DNA of 64,000 nt, from the NCBI RefSeq assembly GCF_018130695.1, contig NZ_JAFCJX010000041.1, positions 1 through 64,000 of the forward strand, in the 5' to 3' direction. The stretch comes from Bradyrhizobium jicamae (GTDB taxonomy: Bacteria > Pseudomonadota > Alphaproteobacteria > Rhizobiales > Xanthobacteraceae). Each line of letters begins with the position of its first letter. Positions within the stretch are counted from its first letter, which is position 1. The translations under genes were made by a program, and so were the position numbers. Below, piece by piece: positions 10,420-19,015 of the stretch. The notes beneath the pieces are model-generated. The model did no database searches. It was not told the DNA's origin and worked only from the letters and a program-made list of their open reading frames with translations.

Positions 10420-11184
10420 TCAGTACTTGGCGACGACCGGGCCGCCCCACTTGTAGTTCACGCGGACAGTGACGAGGTCGACGTCCTGCTTGATGCGGTC
10501 GGTCCCGAAGAACAGACCGGCGGGGAAGCCGCCGGCGCCGTTGGTGGTGAAGTTGTAGGTGCGGTCCTGCATGAACATGTGGTCGTATTCGATCGCAGCC
10601 GACCAGTTTGGTGCAAAGGCGTATTCGAGGCCGGCGCCGACCACGCCGCCCCAGCGGGTGTCGTCGTTGGTTGTCGCGACAACGGTGTCGGTGCCGGTCA
10701 GGCTGACGCGGAAGCGATCCGCGGTGACGGCGGCGCCGCCCTTGACGTAGAACAACACGTTGTTGGCGGCATAACCGATCTGACCCGTGAACAGGCCGAA
10801 TGCGTCGATCTTCGACTGGTTGGTGAAGATGCCCGGGAACAGCAGGCTGTCATTGCTGCCGCGGAGGTCGGCCCAGTTGCCCTGGGCTTCGAGGCCGAAC
10901 ACCCAGGTGCCGGCCTGCCACCGATAACCGATCTGGCCACCGGCAACGCCTCCGGTCGCGTCATGGCAACCTTCCGAGCCGATGAAGATGCCAAGGGGCA
11001 CTGCGTCCCAGCACTTGCGGCTCGAACCCCAGCCGCCGTTGGCGCCGACGTAGAAGCCGGTCCAGTCATACACCGCGGCGACCATCGGGGGCGCCTTGGT
11101 GTAGGGACGCGCAGCCAGGTCAGCAGCGGATGCCGGCGCGGCGAGCGCGACCAGTGCAACCGTTCCCAGCAAGAACTTCTTCAT
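10420..11184 (-). CDS. Outer-membrane beta-barrel protein (porin-like, paralogue 2)
   Basis: 254 residues from the ATG at 11184 with GGAGAG six bases upstream. Signal peptide MKKFLLGTVALVALAAPASA, then ADLAARPYTKAPPMVAAVYD and a barrel with the same strand pattern as the downstream paralogue (GFYVGANGGWGSSRKCW, QIGYRWQAGTWVFGLEAQGN, QIGYAANNVLFYVKGGAA, VNYKWGGPVVAKY). The conserved cysteines (KCWDA and EGCHDA) are retained. Likely function: small surface-exposed outer-membrane barrel, possibly in envelope integrity. A third, interrupted paralogue is at 48674-49468. Confidence 0.9.
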   Translation of the reverse strand: MKKFLLGTVALVALAAPASAADLAARPYTKAPPMVAAVYDWTGFYVGANGGWGSSRKCWDAVPLGIFIGSEGCHDATGGVAGGQIGYRWQAGTWVFGLEAQGNWADLRGSNDSLLFPGIFTNQSKIDAFGLFTGQIGYAANNVLFYVKGGAAVTADRFRVSLTGTDTVVATTNDDTRWGGVVGAGLEYAFAPNWSAAIEYDHMFMQDRTYNFTTNGAGGFPAGLFFGTDRIKQDVDLVTVRVNYKWGGPVVAKY

Positions 11185-11625
11185 CGTCACTCTCCAGCTC
11201 TTGGCCACTTCCCGTCCCGGAAGCGTTTCAGACGCGAGCGCCCGCTCGTTGAGAAAATCTATACCCTGATTCAACCGCTGGGGCCGTCTCCCAAAAGCCA
11301 CACTCGCGCCAGAACTGCGGCCCGCTCAAGGCAATGAATTGTTTAGAGATTTTGCAGGGCGCCGGGCCTCGGGTGAAACCTCGGCGGCGCGACAGGGCAT
11401 TGTGATACCGTCGTCCGGGGTGCTACGGCAGGTTGTTGAGAACGAAACTGGAACATTCTTGGGGGCGATGCTATATGTGGGGATAACAGGGATTGCCGCG
11501 CAATCCCGGAAGCGGCGAGGACGGGCGTTGCGTATAGCTCTCCCTCGCTGCGCCTGACTTGTAAGTGGCGAAGGTTGAGAGTGGCGGCCGATGTCCGGCG
11601 CCCGGTAAGAGTGGAGATTGAAGCG
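11185..11625. other. Intergenic region between porin 2 and ssb
   Basis: 441 bases between divergent genes. It should contain both promoters. The only clear element is the LexA box at 11440-11454. Open frames here on either strand have poor codon bias and I see no gene. Confidence 0.6.
11440..11454 (+). promoter_or_regulatory. LexA (SOS) box upstream of ssb
   Basis: GAACGAAACTGGAAC (GAAC-N7-GAAC, the reverse reading of GTTC-N7-GTTC), 172 bases before the ssb ATG. Perfect match in both half sites to the alphaproteobacterial LexA operator. Confidence 0.75.
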
Positions 11626-12117
11626 ATGGCGGGAAGCATAAACAAGGTGATCCTGGTCGGTAACCTCGGCAAGGATCCGGAAATCCGGCGGACCCAGGAC
11701 GGGCGCCCGATTGCAAACCTCTCGATCGCGACATCGGAGACCTGGCGCGACAAGGGCACCGGCGAGCGCAAGGAAAAGACCGAGTGGCACCGCGTCGTGA
11801 TCTTCAACGAGGGCCTCTGCAAGGTCGCCGAACAGTACCTGAAGAAGGGCGCCAAGGTGTACATCGAGGGCCAGCTGCAGACCCGCAAATGGACCGACCA
11901 GAGCGGCGTCGAGAAGTACTCGACCGAGGTCGTGCTGCAGGGCTTCAACTCCAACCTGACCATGCTCGACGGGCGGGGTGGGGGAGGCGGCAGCTTCTCC
12001 GATGACGGCGGCAGCGATTTCGGCTCCTCGGGTCCGGTGAGCTCGGCGCCGCGCCGCGCCGTCGCGGCCGGTGGCGGTTCCCGCAACAGCGACATGGACG
12101 ACGACATCCCGTTCTGA
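11626..12117 (+). CDS. ssb: Single-stranded DNA-binding protein
   Basis: 163 residues from the ATG at 11626 (MAGSINKVILVGNLGKDPEI). It has an N-terminal OB fold to about residue 112 with conserved IATSETWRDKGTGERKEKTEWHRVV, a Gly/Ser-rich linker (GRGGGGGSFSDDGGSDFGSS), and the acidic tip MDDDIPF that docks repair proteins such as RecQ, RecO and PriA. It coats ssDNA as a tetramer during replication, repair and recombination. An in-frame extension upstream to 11575 is unlikely to be used. The LexA box upstream predicts SOS control. A strong intrinsic terminator follows. Confidence 0.97.
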   Translation: MAGSINKVILVGNLGKDPEIRRTQDGRPIANLSIATSETWRDKGTGERKEKTEWHRVVIFNEGLCKVAEQYLKKGAKVYIEGQLQTRKWTDQSGVEKYSTEVVLQGFNSNLTMLDGRGGGGGSFSDDGGSDFGSSGPVSSAPRRAVAAGGGSRNSDMDDDIPF

Positions 12118-12157
12118 TCGGGAGCGACGTCCGGCAGTTCTCAGATCTTCCGATTTG

Positions 12158-12202
12158 CCCGCTTCTCCGTGATGATCTTTCACGGAGAAGGCGGGTTTTT
12201 CA
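12158..12202 (+). terminator. Intrinsic terminator of ssb
   Basis: CCCGCTTCTCCGTGA pairs with TCACGGAGAAGGCGGG across a seven-base loop (one bulge), followed by TTTTTC. Starts about 40 bases after the ssb stop. Confidence 0.9.
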
Positions 12203-12384
12203 TTTTCAGATATGGCCGATGTAAACTATCGATATTTCGATATAAGATTTTGGAGTCACAAGTGTAATTTAAGAAATGAATTATTGTTCTTTTCTATGCA
12301 AGTGAGCCCATGTGAATATTATTTACATTGTTGCGTGCCGGCGCTAATATTCGCCGCAGGATCAACACCGCTCAGGGCCGCACC

Positions 12385-12782
12385 ATGAGCCTCACGCCTC
12401 TGCTCGATGCCGCTCCCGCAATCCCGCTTCATGCCTTTGCCGCGATGGCCGCCTTCGTGCTCGGCACCGTCCAGCTCGCTGCCCCCAAGGGAACCCTGCC
12501 GCACCGGAGCTCGGGTGGGTCTGGGTGGCGCTGATGCTGGTCGTGGCCGGCAGCTCGTTCTGGATCCACCAGATCCGTCTGCTGGGCCCCTGGAGCCCCA
12601 TTCACCTGTTGTCGATCTTCTCGCTGGCGATGCTCCTCGTCGGAGCGTGGGCCGCGCGAACGGGCAATGTCCGTCGTCACAAGCTGACGATGATGGGCAT
12701 CTTCTTCGGCGCGCTCGTCATCGCCGGGCTCTTCACCTTCATGCCCGGGCGGATCATGCATGCGGTGGTGTTTGGGCAGTGA
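12385..12782 (+). pseudogene. Frameshifted DUF2306-like membrane protein
   Basis: The frame from the ATG at 12385 (MSLTPLLDAAPAIPLHAFAA, ending GTLPHR) continues in the next frame as LGWVWVALMLVVAGSSFWIH and ends RIMHAVVFGQ at 12782. Joined, the two parts make one protein of about 132 residues with four hydrophobic helices, the size and pattern of DUF2306-type membrane proteins. The shift is near 12505-12512, where one base is missing between the CACCGG and CTCGGGTGG codons. Without it the first frame stops at 12534 after 49 residues. Either a real pseudogene or a sequencing error. The upstream stretch 12203-12384 is strikingly AT-rich. Confidence 0.75.
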
Positions 12783-12785
12783 GCG

Positions 12786-12876
12786 AAGCGGCGAATAGCG
12801 AATAGGGAGTAGCGACTAGAGGGAAGCCAAAGGGCTTTCTCTTCGCTATTCGCCACGCGCTATTCGCGTCCCTCGC
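12786..12876. repeat. Repeat family D, copy 1 (GCGAATAGCGAATAGGGAG type)
   Basis: GCGGCGAATAGCGAATAGGG is followed by the partly complementary CTTCGCTATTCGCCACGCGC and TATTCGCGTCCCTCGCC, giving an imperfect palindrome. A related unit is at 15740-15792 after gyrA. Confidence 0.6.
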
Positions 12877-13019
12877 CGGAGTTCCCGATCGCCCGTCGTC
12901 GACCTTCTAAGTGCATGAAAAAACGAAGGGAAAAACCGCTTGCCGGGGGCTTGCGAGGGTGGTTATCAGGCCTTCGATGGGCTATATGATTCCCCAGCAG
13001 AACTGAGCGGATTTTCCCT

Positions 13020-15749
13020 TTGTCCGATAACGAGAACGACAAGCCCGGCGAGCCGCCGGTGCCTTCCGATATTCGTCCCGTATCCATCCTCGACGAGATG
13101 AAAAAGTCCTACCTCGATTACGCCATGAGCGTGATCGTGGCGCGGGCGTTGCCGGATGCGCGCGACGGCCTCAAGCCGGTCCACCGCCGCATCCTGTACT
13201 CGATGCACGAGCAGGGGCATACGCCGGACAAGAAGTACGTCAAATCCGCCCGGGTGGTCGGTGACGTCATCGGTAAATACCATCCGCACGGCGACCAATC
13301 GATCTACGACGCGATGGTCCGCATGGCGCAGGATTTCTCCATGCGCGTGCCGTTGATCGACGGCCAGGGCAATTTCGGCTCGATCGACGGCGATCCGCCG
13401 GCCGCCTACCGATACACCGAAGCGCGCCTGACCCGGTCGGCGCAGGAGGTGATCGGCGACATCGACGAGGACACCGTCGACTTCCAGCCGAACTACGACA
13501 ATTCCGAAAAGGAACCGTCGGTCCTGCCGGCCAAGTTCCCGAACCTGCTGGTCAACGGCGCCGGCGGCATTGCCGTCGGCATGGCCACCAACATCCCGCC
13601 GCACAATCTCGGCGAGGTCATCGATGCCTGCGTCGCGCTGATCGACAATCCGGCGCTGACCATCGACGAGCTGATCAACATCATTCCGGGCCCGGACTTC
13701 CCGACCGGCGGCATCATCCTCGGACGCCAGGGCATCCGCAGCGCCTATCACCTCGGCCGCGGCTCCATTGTGATGCGCGGCAAGGTCGAGTTCGAGACCT
13801 TGCGCAAGGAGCGCGAGGCGATCGTCATCACCGAGATTCCCTATCAGGTGAACAAGGCGACGATGGTCGAGCGGATCGCCGACCTCTACAAGGAAAAGAA
13901 GATCGAGGGCATCTCGGACCTGCGCGACGAGTCCGATCGCGACGGCTATCGCGTCGTCATCGAGTTGAAGCGTGATGCGGTACCCGATGTGGTGCTGAAC
14001 CAGCTCTATCGGTTCACGCCGCTGCAGTCGAATTTCCCCGCCAACATGCTGGCGCTGGATTCCGGCCGCCCGCAGACCATGACGCTGAAGGACCTGCTGA
14101 CGATCTTCGTCGCGTTCCGCGAGCAGGTCATCACGCGGCGGACCAAGTTCCGGCTCTCCAAGGCGCGCGACCGCGCCCATATCCTGGTCGGCCTCGCGAT
14201 CGCTGTCGCCAATATCGACGAGATGATCCGCGTCATCCGTACCTCACCCGATCCGAACACCGCGCGCGACACCCTGATGTCGCGCGACTGGGCGGCGCGG
14301 GACGTCGAGGCGATGATCACGCTGATCGACGATCCCCGCCACCGCATCAACGAGGACGGCACGATCCGCCTGTCGATGGAGCAGGCCAAGGCGATCCTCG
14401 ATCTGCGGCTGCAGCGGCTGACCGCGCTCGGCCGGGACGAGATCTCCGAGGAGCTCGACAAGCTCGCGGCCGAGATCGCCGACTATCTCGACATCCTGCG
14501 CTCGCGTGCCCGCGTGCAGGCGATCGTCAAGGCTGAGCTTGCCGAGGTGAAGGACAAGTTCGCCACGCCACGCAAGACCGTCATCGTCGAGCAGGAAGGC
14601 GAGGTCGAGGACGAGGACCTGATCCAGCGCGAGGACATGGTGGTGACGGTGTCGCACGCCGGCTATGTCAAGCGCGTGCCGCTGTCGGCCTATCGGGCGC
14701 AGCGCCGCGGCGGCAAGGGCCGCGCCGGCATGCAGACCCGCGACGAGGATTTCGTCAGCCGGCTGTTTGTCGCATCGACCCATACGCCGGTATTGTTCTT
14801 CTCCTCGCGCGGCCAGGTCTACAAGGAAAAGGTCTGGCGGCTGCCGATGGCGGCGCCCAACGCGCGCGGCAAGGCGCTGATCAACATCCTGCCGCTGGAG
14901 CAGGGCGAGCGCATCACCACCATCATGCCGCTGCCGGAGGATGAATCCTCCTGGGGCAATCTCGACGTGATGTTCGCGACGACCGGCGGCAATGTCCGCC
15001 GCAACAAGCTGTCCGACTTCGTCGACGTCCGCCGCTCCGGCATCATCGCGATGAAGCTCGACGAGGGCGAGGCGATCGTCGACGTGCAGATCTGCAGCGA
15101 GCATGATGACGTGCTGCTGACGGCTGCCGGCGGCCAGTGCATCCGCTTCCCCGTCACCGATGTGCGCGTCTTCACCGGCCGCACCTCGATGGGCGTGCGC
15201 GGCATTGCGCTCGCTGACGGCGACAGGCTGATCTCGCTCGCGATCCTGCGCCATGTCGAGACCACCTCGGACGAGCGCTCGGCGTACTTGAAGATGCGTC
15301 GTGCGGTGGCCGGCGAGACGGCGGCCGAGGAGGTCGTCGCGGATGCCGAAAGCGAGGAGACGTCGGACGCGGTCCAGCTGTCGCAGGAGCGCTATGCCGA
15401 GCTCGGCGCCAAGGAGCAGGTGGTGCTGACGGTCTCCGTCAACGGCTATGGCAAGCGGACCTCGTCCTACGAGTACCGCACCACCGGCCGCGGCGGCAAA
15501 GGCATCGTCGCCATGAGCGTCAACAACCGCAACGGCAAGCTGGTCGCTTCATTCCCCGTCGAAGACGCCGACCAGATCATGCTGGTCACCGACAAGGGCC
15601 AGCTGATCCGCTGCCCGGTCGCCGACATCCGCGTCGCCGGCCGCTCGACCCAGGGCGTGATCGTGTTCGACACCGCCGAGGACGAGCATGTGGTGTCGGT
15701 CGAGCACATTCCGGAAGAGGAAAACGGCAATGGGGCGAATGGCGAGTAG
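13020..15749 (+). CDS. gyrA: DNA gyrase subunit A
   Basis: 909 residues with a TTG start at 13020 (MSDNENDKPGEP). It is the breakage-reunion subunit of gyrase, which introduces negative supercoils together with GyrB. Visible: winged-helix/tower region from ILDEMKKSYLDYAMSVIVAR, catalytic Tyr132 in AAYRYTEARL, and a C-terminal beta-pinwheel with the GyrA box QRRGGKGRAG, which separates it from ParC. The quinolone-resistance region reads HPHGDQSIYD: Asp97 corresponds to E. coli Asp87, but Gln93 occupies the Ser83 position. An acidic insert (EEVVADAESEETSDAV) lies late in the C-terminal domain. Repeat families D and B follow. Confidence 0.97.
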   Translation: MSDNENDKPGEPPVPSDIRPVSILDEMKKSYLDYAMSVIVARALPDARDGLKPVHRRILYSMHEQGHTPDKKYVKSARVVGDVIGKYHPHGDQSIYDAMVRMAQDFSMRVPLIDGQGNFGSIDGDPPAAYRYTEARLTRSAQEVIGDIDEDTVDFQPNYDNSEKEPSVLPAKFPNLLVNGAGGIAVGMATNIPPHNLGEVIDACVALIDNPALTIDELINIIPGPDFPTGGIILGRQGIRSAYHLGRGSIVMRGKVEFETLRKEREAIVITEIPYQVNKATMVERIADLYKEKKIEGISDLRDESDRDGYRVVIELKRDAVPDVVLNQLYRFTPLQSNFPANMLALDSGRPQTMTLKDLLTIFVAFREQVITRRTKFRLSKARDRAHILVGLAIAVANIDEMIRVIRTSPDPNTARDTLMSRDWAARDVEAMITLIDDPRHRINEDGTIRLSMEQAKAILDLRLQRLTALGRDEISEELDKLAAEIADYLDILRSRARVQAIVKAELAEVKDKFATPRKTVIVEQEGEVEDEDLIQREDMVVTVSHAGYVKRVPLSAYRAQRRGGKGRAGMQTRDEDFVSRLFVASTHTPVLFFSSRGQVYKEKVWRLPMAAPNARGKALINILPLEQGERITTIMPLPEDESSWGNLDVMFATTGGNVRRNKLSDFVDVRRSGIIAMKLDEGEAIVDVQICSEHDDVLLTAAGGQCIRFPVTDVRVFTGRTSMGVRGIALADGDRLISLAILRHVETTSDERSAYLKMRRAVAGETAAEEVVADAESEETSDAVQLSQERYAELGAKEQVVLTVSVNGYGKRTSSYEYRTTGRGGKGIVAMSVNNRNGKLVASFPVEDADQIMLVTDKGQLIRCPVADIRVAGRSTQGVIVFDTAEDEHVVSVEHIPEEENGNGANGE

Positions 15750-15792
15750 TGAATGGCGAATAGGGTTTCTATTCGCCGCTCCCCATTCGATA
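15740..15792. repeat. Repeat family D, copy 2
   Basis: GGCGAGTAGTGAATGGCGAA then TAGGGTTTCTATTCGCCGCT and CCCCATTCGATA: an imperfect palindrome related to 12786-12876. It overlaps the last codons of gyrA, whose stop TAG lies in GGCGAGTAGTGAATGG. Confidence 0.55.
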
Positions 15793-15899
15793 CTAGAGCA
15801 TGATCCGGAAAAGTGTGAAGCGGTTTTCCGAAAAGATCATGCTCAGACAAAGAGCTAAAGCGCGATGATGATTCGACCCAATCTCATCGCGCTTTAGCC
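15793..15899. repeat. Repeat family B, copy 1 (AGAGCATGATCCGGAAAAG type)
   Basis: AGAGCATGATCCGGAAAAGT, GTGAAGCGGTTTTCCGAAAA, GATCATGCTC, then AAAGCGCGATGATGATTCG pairing with TCATCGCGCTTTAG. Two nested palindromes. An inverted copy is at 49547-49640. It separates convergent gyrA and kup. A dispersed Rhizobiales intergenic repeat. Confidence 0.8.
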
Positions 15900-15906
15900 T
15901 GATCCG

Positions 15907-17817
15907 TTAGATCTCGATCTCGGTCCCGAACTCCACGACCTGTCCGGTCGGCACGCCGAAGAACGCGGCGGTGCGTTCGGCGTTGCGCTGCAGGAAGGCG
16001 AACAGCGATTCCCGCCACACCCACATGCCCGGAACGTCCTCGCGCGGAATGATGGTCTCGCGGCCGATATAGTAGGTGACGTCGGAGAGATCGATGCCGG
16101 GCAGCTTGCCCTGCCGGCAGGCGAGCTGCAGCCCCTCATAGATCGTCGGATACTGCATGAAGCCGTAATGCAGGATGATGCGGGTGATGCCGGGGATGAC
16201 CTCGATCACCTCGGCGCGGTCCTCGTCGGCAATGCGCGGCGATTCCTCGATGAGCACGGTGGTCAGCAGCACGCGCTGATGCAGCACGTGGTTGTGCTTG
16301 ACGAACTGCGTCAGGGCCAGCGGCACGCCCTTGGGTGTGGACGCCAGGAAAACGGCGGTGCCGGACAGCCGGCTGTGGCACTTGTTGACGGCGGTCTCGA
16401 TCAAATCCTCTTCGGGTTGCCGTAGCTTGCCGCGGGCTTTCTCGACCAGCTTCACGCCGCTGCGCCAGGTCAGCATCAGGAATGCCACGGCCGCCGCCAG
16501 CAGCAGCGGGAACCAGCCGCCCTCGAACAGCTTCACCGAATTCGCCGCGAAGAAGATCATGTCGATGATGAAGAAGAAGCCGTTCACCGCGATCACCAGG
16601 ATCGGCGCATAGCCCCACTGGATCGCGACCAGCGCAGCCAGCAGCGTGGTGATCGCCATCAAGAGCGACACCGCGATGCCATAGGCACCGGCGAGCGCAT
16701 CCGACGTGCCGAACGCCAGCACCGCGCCGAGCGTGCCGGCGGCGAGCAGCCAGTTGACCAGCGGCACGTAGATCTGGCCGATCGCGTCGCTTGTGGTGTG
16801 CTGGATATGCATGCGCGGCAGGAAGCCGAGCTGGATCGACTGCTGGGTCAGCGAGAACACGCCGGAGATGATCGCCTGCGAGGCGATCACGGTGGCGAGC
16901 GCCGACAGCGCAACCAGCGGGTAATGCGCCCAGTCGGGGGATAGCTGGAAGAAGGGGTTGTCGATCGCGGACGGACCGGTGATCAGGAGTCCGGCCTGGC
17001 CAAAGTAGTTCAGCACCAGCGCCGGCAGGCAGATCGCAAACCAGGCGAGCCGGATCGGGAAGCGGCCGAAATGGCCCATGTCAGCATACATGGCCTCGCC
17101 ACCGGTCACCGCCAGGAAGGCTGCGCCGAGGATGGCGAAGCTGATGTGGAAATCCTGGTGGATCAGGAAATTGAAGGCATACCAGGGGCTCAGTGCCGCC
17201 AGCACCGTGGGCGCCTTGACGATGCCGTGGATGCCGAGCGCGGCCAGCACGACGAACCAGCCGAGCATCACCGGGCCAAAGATCTTGCCGATGAAGTTCG
17301 TGCCTTGCTTCTGCATTAGGAACAGGCCGACCAGAATCACGATGGTGATCGGGACCACCGCCGGCGCCAGCGACGGCGCGTCGACCTTGAGGCCTTCGAT
17401 CGCCGACAGCACCGAGATTGCCGGCGTGATCGCGCCGTCGCCATAGAGCAGGGCGGCGCCGATCAGGCCGACCACGAGCAGGTGCGCGCGCCAGGTTCCC
17501 GACTGCGCGTTACGCGCCGAGAGCAGCGCCAGAAGGGCGACGATGCCGCCTTCGCCGCGGTTGTCCGCGCGCAGGATCAGCATGGCGTATTTCAGGGAGA
17601 TGATGAGGATCAGCGCCCACAGGATCAGCGAGACCACGCCGAGCACGGCGTCATTCGTGACGGCGCCGCCATGGGCGGCGGCCTTGGCGGCTTCCTTGAA
17701 GGCGTAAAGGGGGCTGGTGCCGATGTCGCCATAGACGACGCCGAGAGCGCCGAGGGTCGTTGCGATGGGCAGCGGGCTTGGATGATGACCTGTCGATGCA
17801 ACAGCAGACGTGGACAC
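15907..17817 (-). CDS. kup: Potassium uptake protein Kup
   Basis: 636 residues, a KUP/HAK/KT K+:H+ symporter of the inner membrane. Family signature GVVYGDIGTSPLYA at residues 26-39, about 12 transmembrane helices up to about residue 460 (including ALLYGDGAITPAISVLSAIE and GGEAMYADMGHFGRFPIRLA), then a soluble C-terminal domain of about 170 residues ending VEFGTEIEI. The length is normal. It faces gyrA tail-to-tail across repeat B. Upstream on the same strand lies a small secreted protein gene (stop at 17945); the gap of 127 bases allows a separate promoter. Some Rhizobiales have several kup copies. Confidence 0.96.
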   Translation of the reverse strand: MSTSAVASTGHHPSPLPIATTLGALGVVYGDIGTSPLYAFKEAAKAAAHGGAVTNDAVLGVVSLILWALILIISLKYAMLILRADNRGEGGIVALLALLSARNAQSGTWRAHLLVVGLIGAALLYGDGAITPAISVLSAIEGLKVDAPSLAPAVVPITIVILVGLFLMQKQGTNFIGKIFGPVMLGWFVVLAALGIHGIVKAPTVLAALSPWYAFNFLIHQDFHISFAILGAAFLAVTGGEAMYADMGHFGRFPIRLAWFAICLPALVLNYFGQAGLLITGPSAIDNPFFQLSPDWAHYPLVALSALATVIASQAIISGVFSLTQQSIQLGFLPRMHIQHTTSDAIGQIYVPLVNWLLAAGTLGAVLAFGTSDALAGAYGIAVSLLMAITTLLAALVAIQWGYAPILVIAVNGFFFIIDMIFFAANSVKLFEGGWFPLLLAAAVAFLMLTWRSGVKLVEKARGKLRQPEEDLIETAVNKCHSRLSGTAVFLASTPKGVPLALTQFVKHNHVLHQRVLLTTVLIEESPRIADEDRAEVIEVIPGITRIILHYGFMQYPTIYEGLQLACRQGKLPGIDLSDVTYYIGRETIIPREDVPGMWVWRESLFAFLQRNAERTAAFFGVPTGQVVEFGTEIEI

Positions 17818-17944
17818 GGCTGGACCCCCGATGGCACCGCGCCCGCCGGGCCATTCCGGGGGGCGCGTATTAGACGATAGTCTGCGACGGGTCGTCGCAA
17901 ATTACCATGGGGTCTTGTGTGACAGGGTGGGGAGAGGCCGGGGA

Positions 17945-18202
17945 CTACGGGGTGCGGTCGGCGGTGACGAGGCGGGCCTCGCGGACCGTCGACTTGGAGC
18001 CGGCGGTGCGCAGGCAGGAGGCCTCGAAATTCGGCCAGGCCTGCTGCGAGCAGTCCTTGCCGACGACGCGGATGTCGAGGCGGTCGGCCTTGGCGAGCGG
18101 CTGCGGCGTAGAGGCCTCGACCTGCGGGGCAAAGCCGGGAAGAACGGTGAGGGCTGCGGCGATGAACGCGGCAACAGCGACGGCGGAAATGGCCTTGATC
18201 AT
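17945..18202 (-). CDS. Small secreted protein of unknown function
   Basis: 85 residues from the ATG at 18202, with GGGGACACC upstream as ribosome site. Signal peptide MIKAISAVAVAAFIAAALTV, then about 55 mature residues with two cysteines (GKDCSQQAWPNFEASCLR) that could form one disulphide. I recognise the RLDIRVVGKDCSQQAWPNFE pattern as recurring in Bradyrhizobium and Rhodopseudomonas hypothetical proteins, without known function. Upstream lies an inverted repeat with TTTCGTC/GACGAAA arms and a GACGAAACCATTT motif shared with two other small genes in the window. Confidence 0.75.
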   Translation of the reverse strand: MIKAISAVAVAAFIAAALTVLPGFAPQVEASTPQPLAKADRLDIRVVGKDCSQQAWPNFEASCLRTAGSKSTVREARLVTADRTP

Positions 18203-18297
18203 GACGGTGTCCCCTTTGGTCGGGCCGCGCCCGGCCCGTCGTTTCGTTGTGCCCTGAGTACCGGGCGCAAGTTTCCGGGTGTCTTCGCCACATCGCG

Positions 18298-18350
18298 AAA
18301 TGGTTTCGTCCCGGGCCGGTTTTGTTTCGTCCGCCAGCGGCCGACGAAAC
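18298..18350 (-). promoter_or_regulatory. Shared upstream motif and inverted repeat (GACGAAACCATTT)
   Basis: Minus strand GACGAAACCATTT at 18298-18310, about 96 bases upstream of the small secreted protein, next to an inverted repeat GTTTCGTC-N11-GACGAAAC at 18324-18350. GACGAAACCATTT also occurs at 50615-50627 and a looser version with the inverted repeat at 44113-44145, each upstream of a small minus-strand gene. The binding factor is unknown. Confidence 0.4.
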
Positions 18351-18470
18351 ATTCGCCCGGTAGACGCCCGGCGGCCGGGACTGGTTCACTGGCCGAACTG
18401 AAATAAAATCCTGTCAGGTCCGGGAACCCGGCCGGCTTGCCGGGGCGAGCCGGGCGAGGTAGAGGGGGCG

Positions 18471-18968
18471 ATGCCCCGTGTCGCGCTCTATCCAGGCTCC
18501 TTCGACCCCCTCACCAATGGCCACCTCGACGTGGTCAAGCAGGCCGCCGCCCTGTGCGACCGCCTGGTCGTGGCGGTGGCGATCCACCCCGGCAAGAAGA
18601 CGCTGTTCTCGACCGAAGAGCGGTTCGAGATGCTGCAGGAGGTCTGCGGGCCGATCGTCGCGCAGGCCGGCTGCACGCTCGAATGCGCCACCTACGACAA
18701 TCTGACCGTGACGGCAGCGCACAAGCTCGGCGCGACCATCATGATTCGCGGCCTGCGCGACGGCACCGATCTCGACTACGAGATGCAGCTTGCCGGCATG
18801 AACGGGGCGATGGCCCCTGACGTGCAGACCGTGTTCTTGCCGGCCTCGCCGCCGGTCCGCCCGATCACCGCCACACTGGTGCGCCAAATCGCCCAGATGG
18901 GCGGCGACTACTCGTCCTTCGTGCCCGCATCGGTCGCCGCTCGCCTCAAGACCAAATTCGCCGGCTGA
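18471..18968 (+). CDS. coaD: Phosphopantetheine adenylyltransferase
   Basis: 165 residues. It converts 4'-phosphopantetheine and ATP to dephospho-CoA, the penultimate step of CoA synthesis. The nucleotidyltransferase signature GSFDPLTNGHLD is at residues 9-20 with the HxGH-like NGH motif at 16-18. The later conserved pieces RGLRDGTDLDYEMQLAGMN and RPITATLVRQIA (the ISSTxVR-equivalent) are present. Length is typical. It is followed by two cyclophilin genes on the same strand, an order common in this family of bacteria. Confidence 0.96.
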   Translation: MPRVALYPGSFDPLTNGHLDVVKQAAALCDRLVVAVAIHPGKKTLFSTEERFEMLQEVCGPIVAQAGCTLECATYDNLTVTAAHKLGATIMIRGLRDGTDLDYEMQLAGMNGAMAPDVQTVFLPASPPVRPITATLVRQIAQMGGDYSSFVPASVAARLKTKFAG

Positions 18969-19015
18969 GACCGGCCGCCCCTGACATCATCTCGACGTCC
19001 TGATCCGGAGTTTCC

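Noticed and set aside
12966..14180. Minus-strand open frame of 404 codons
   Set aside because: Antisense to gyrA.
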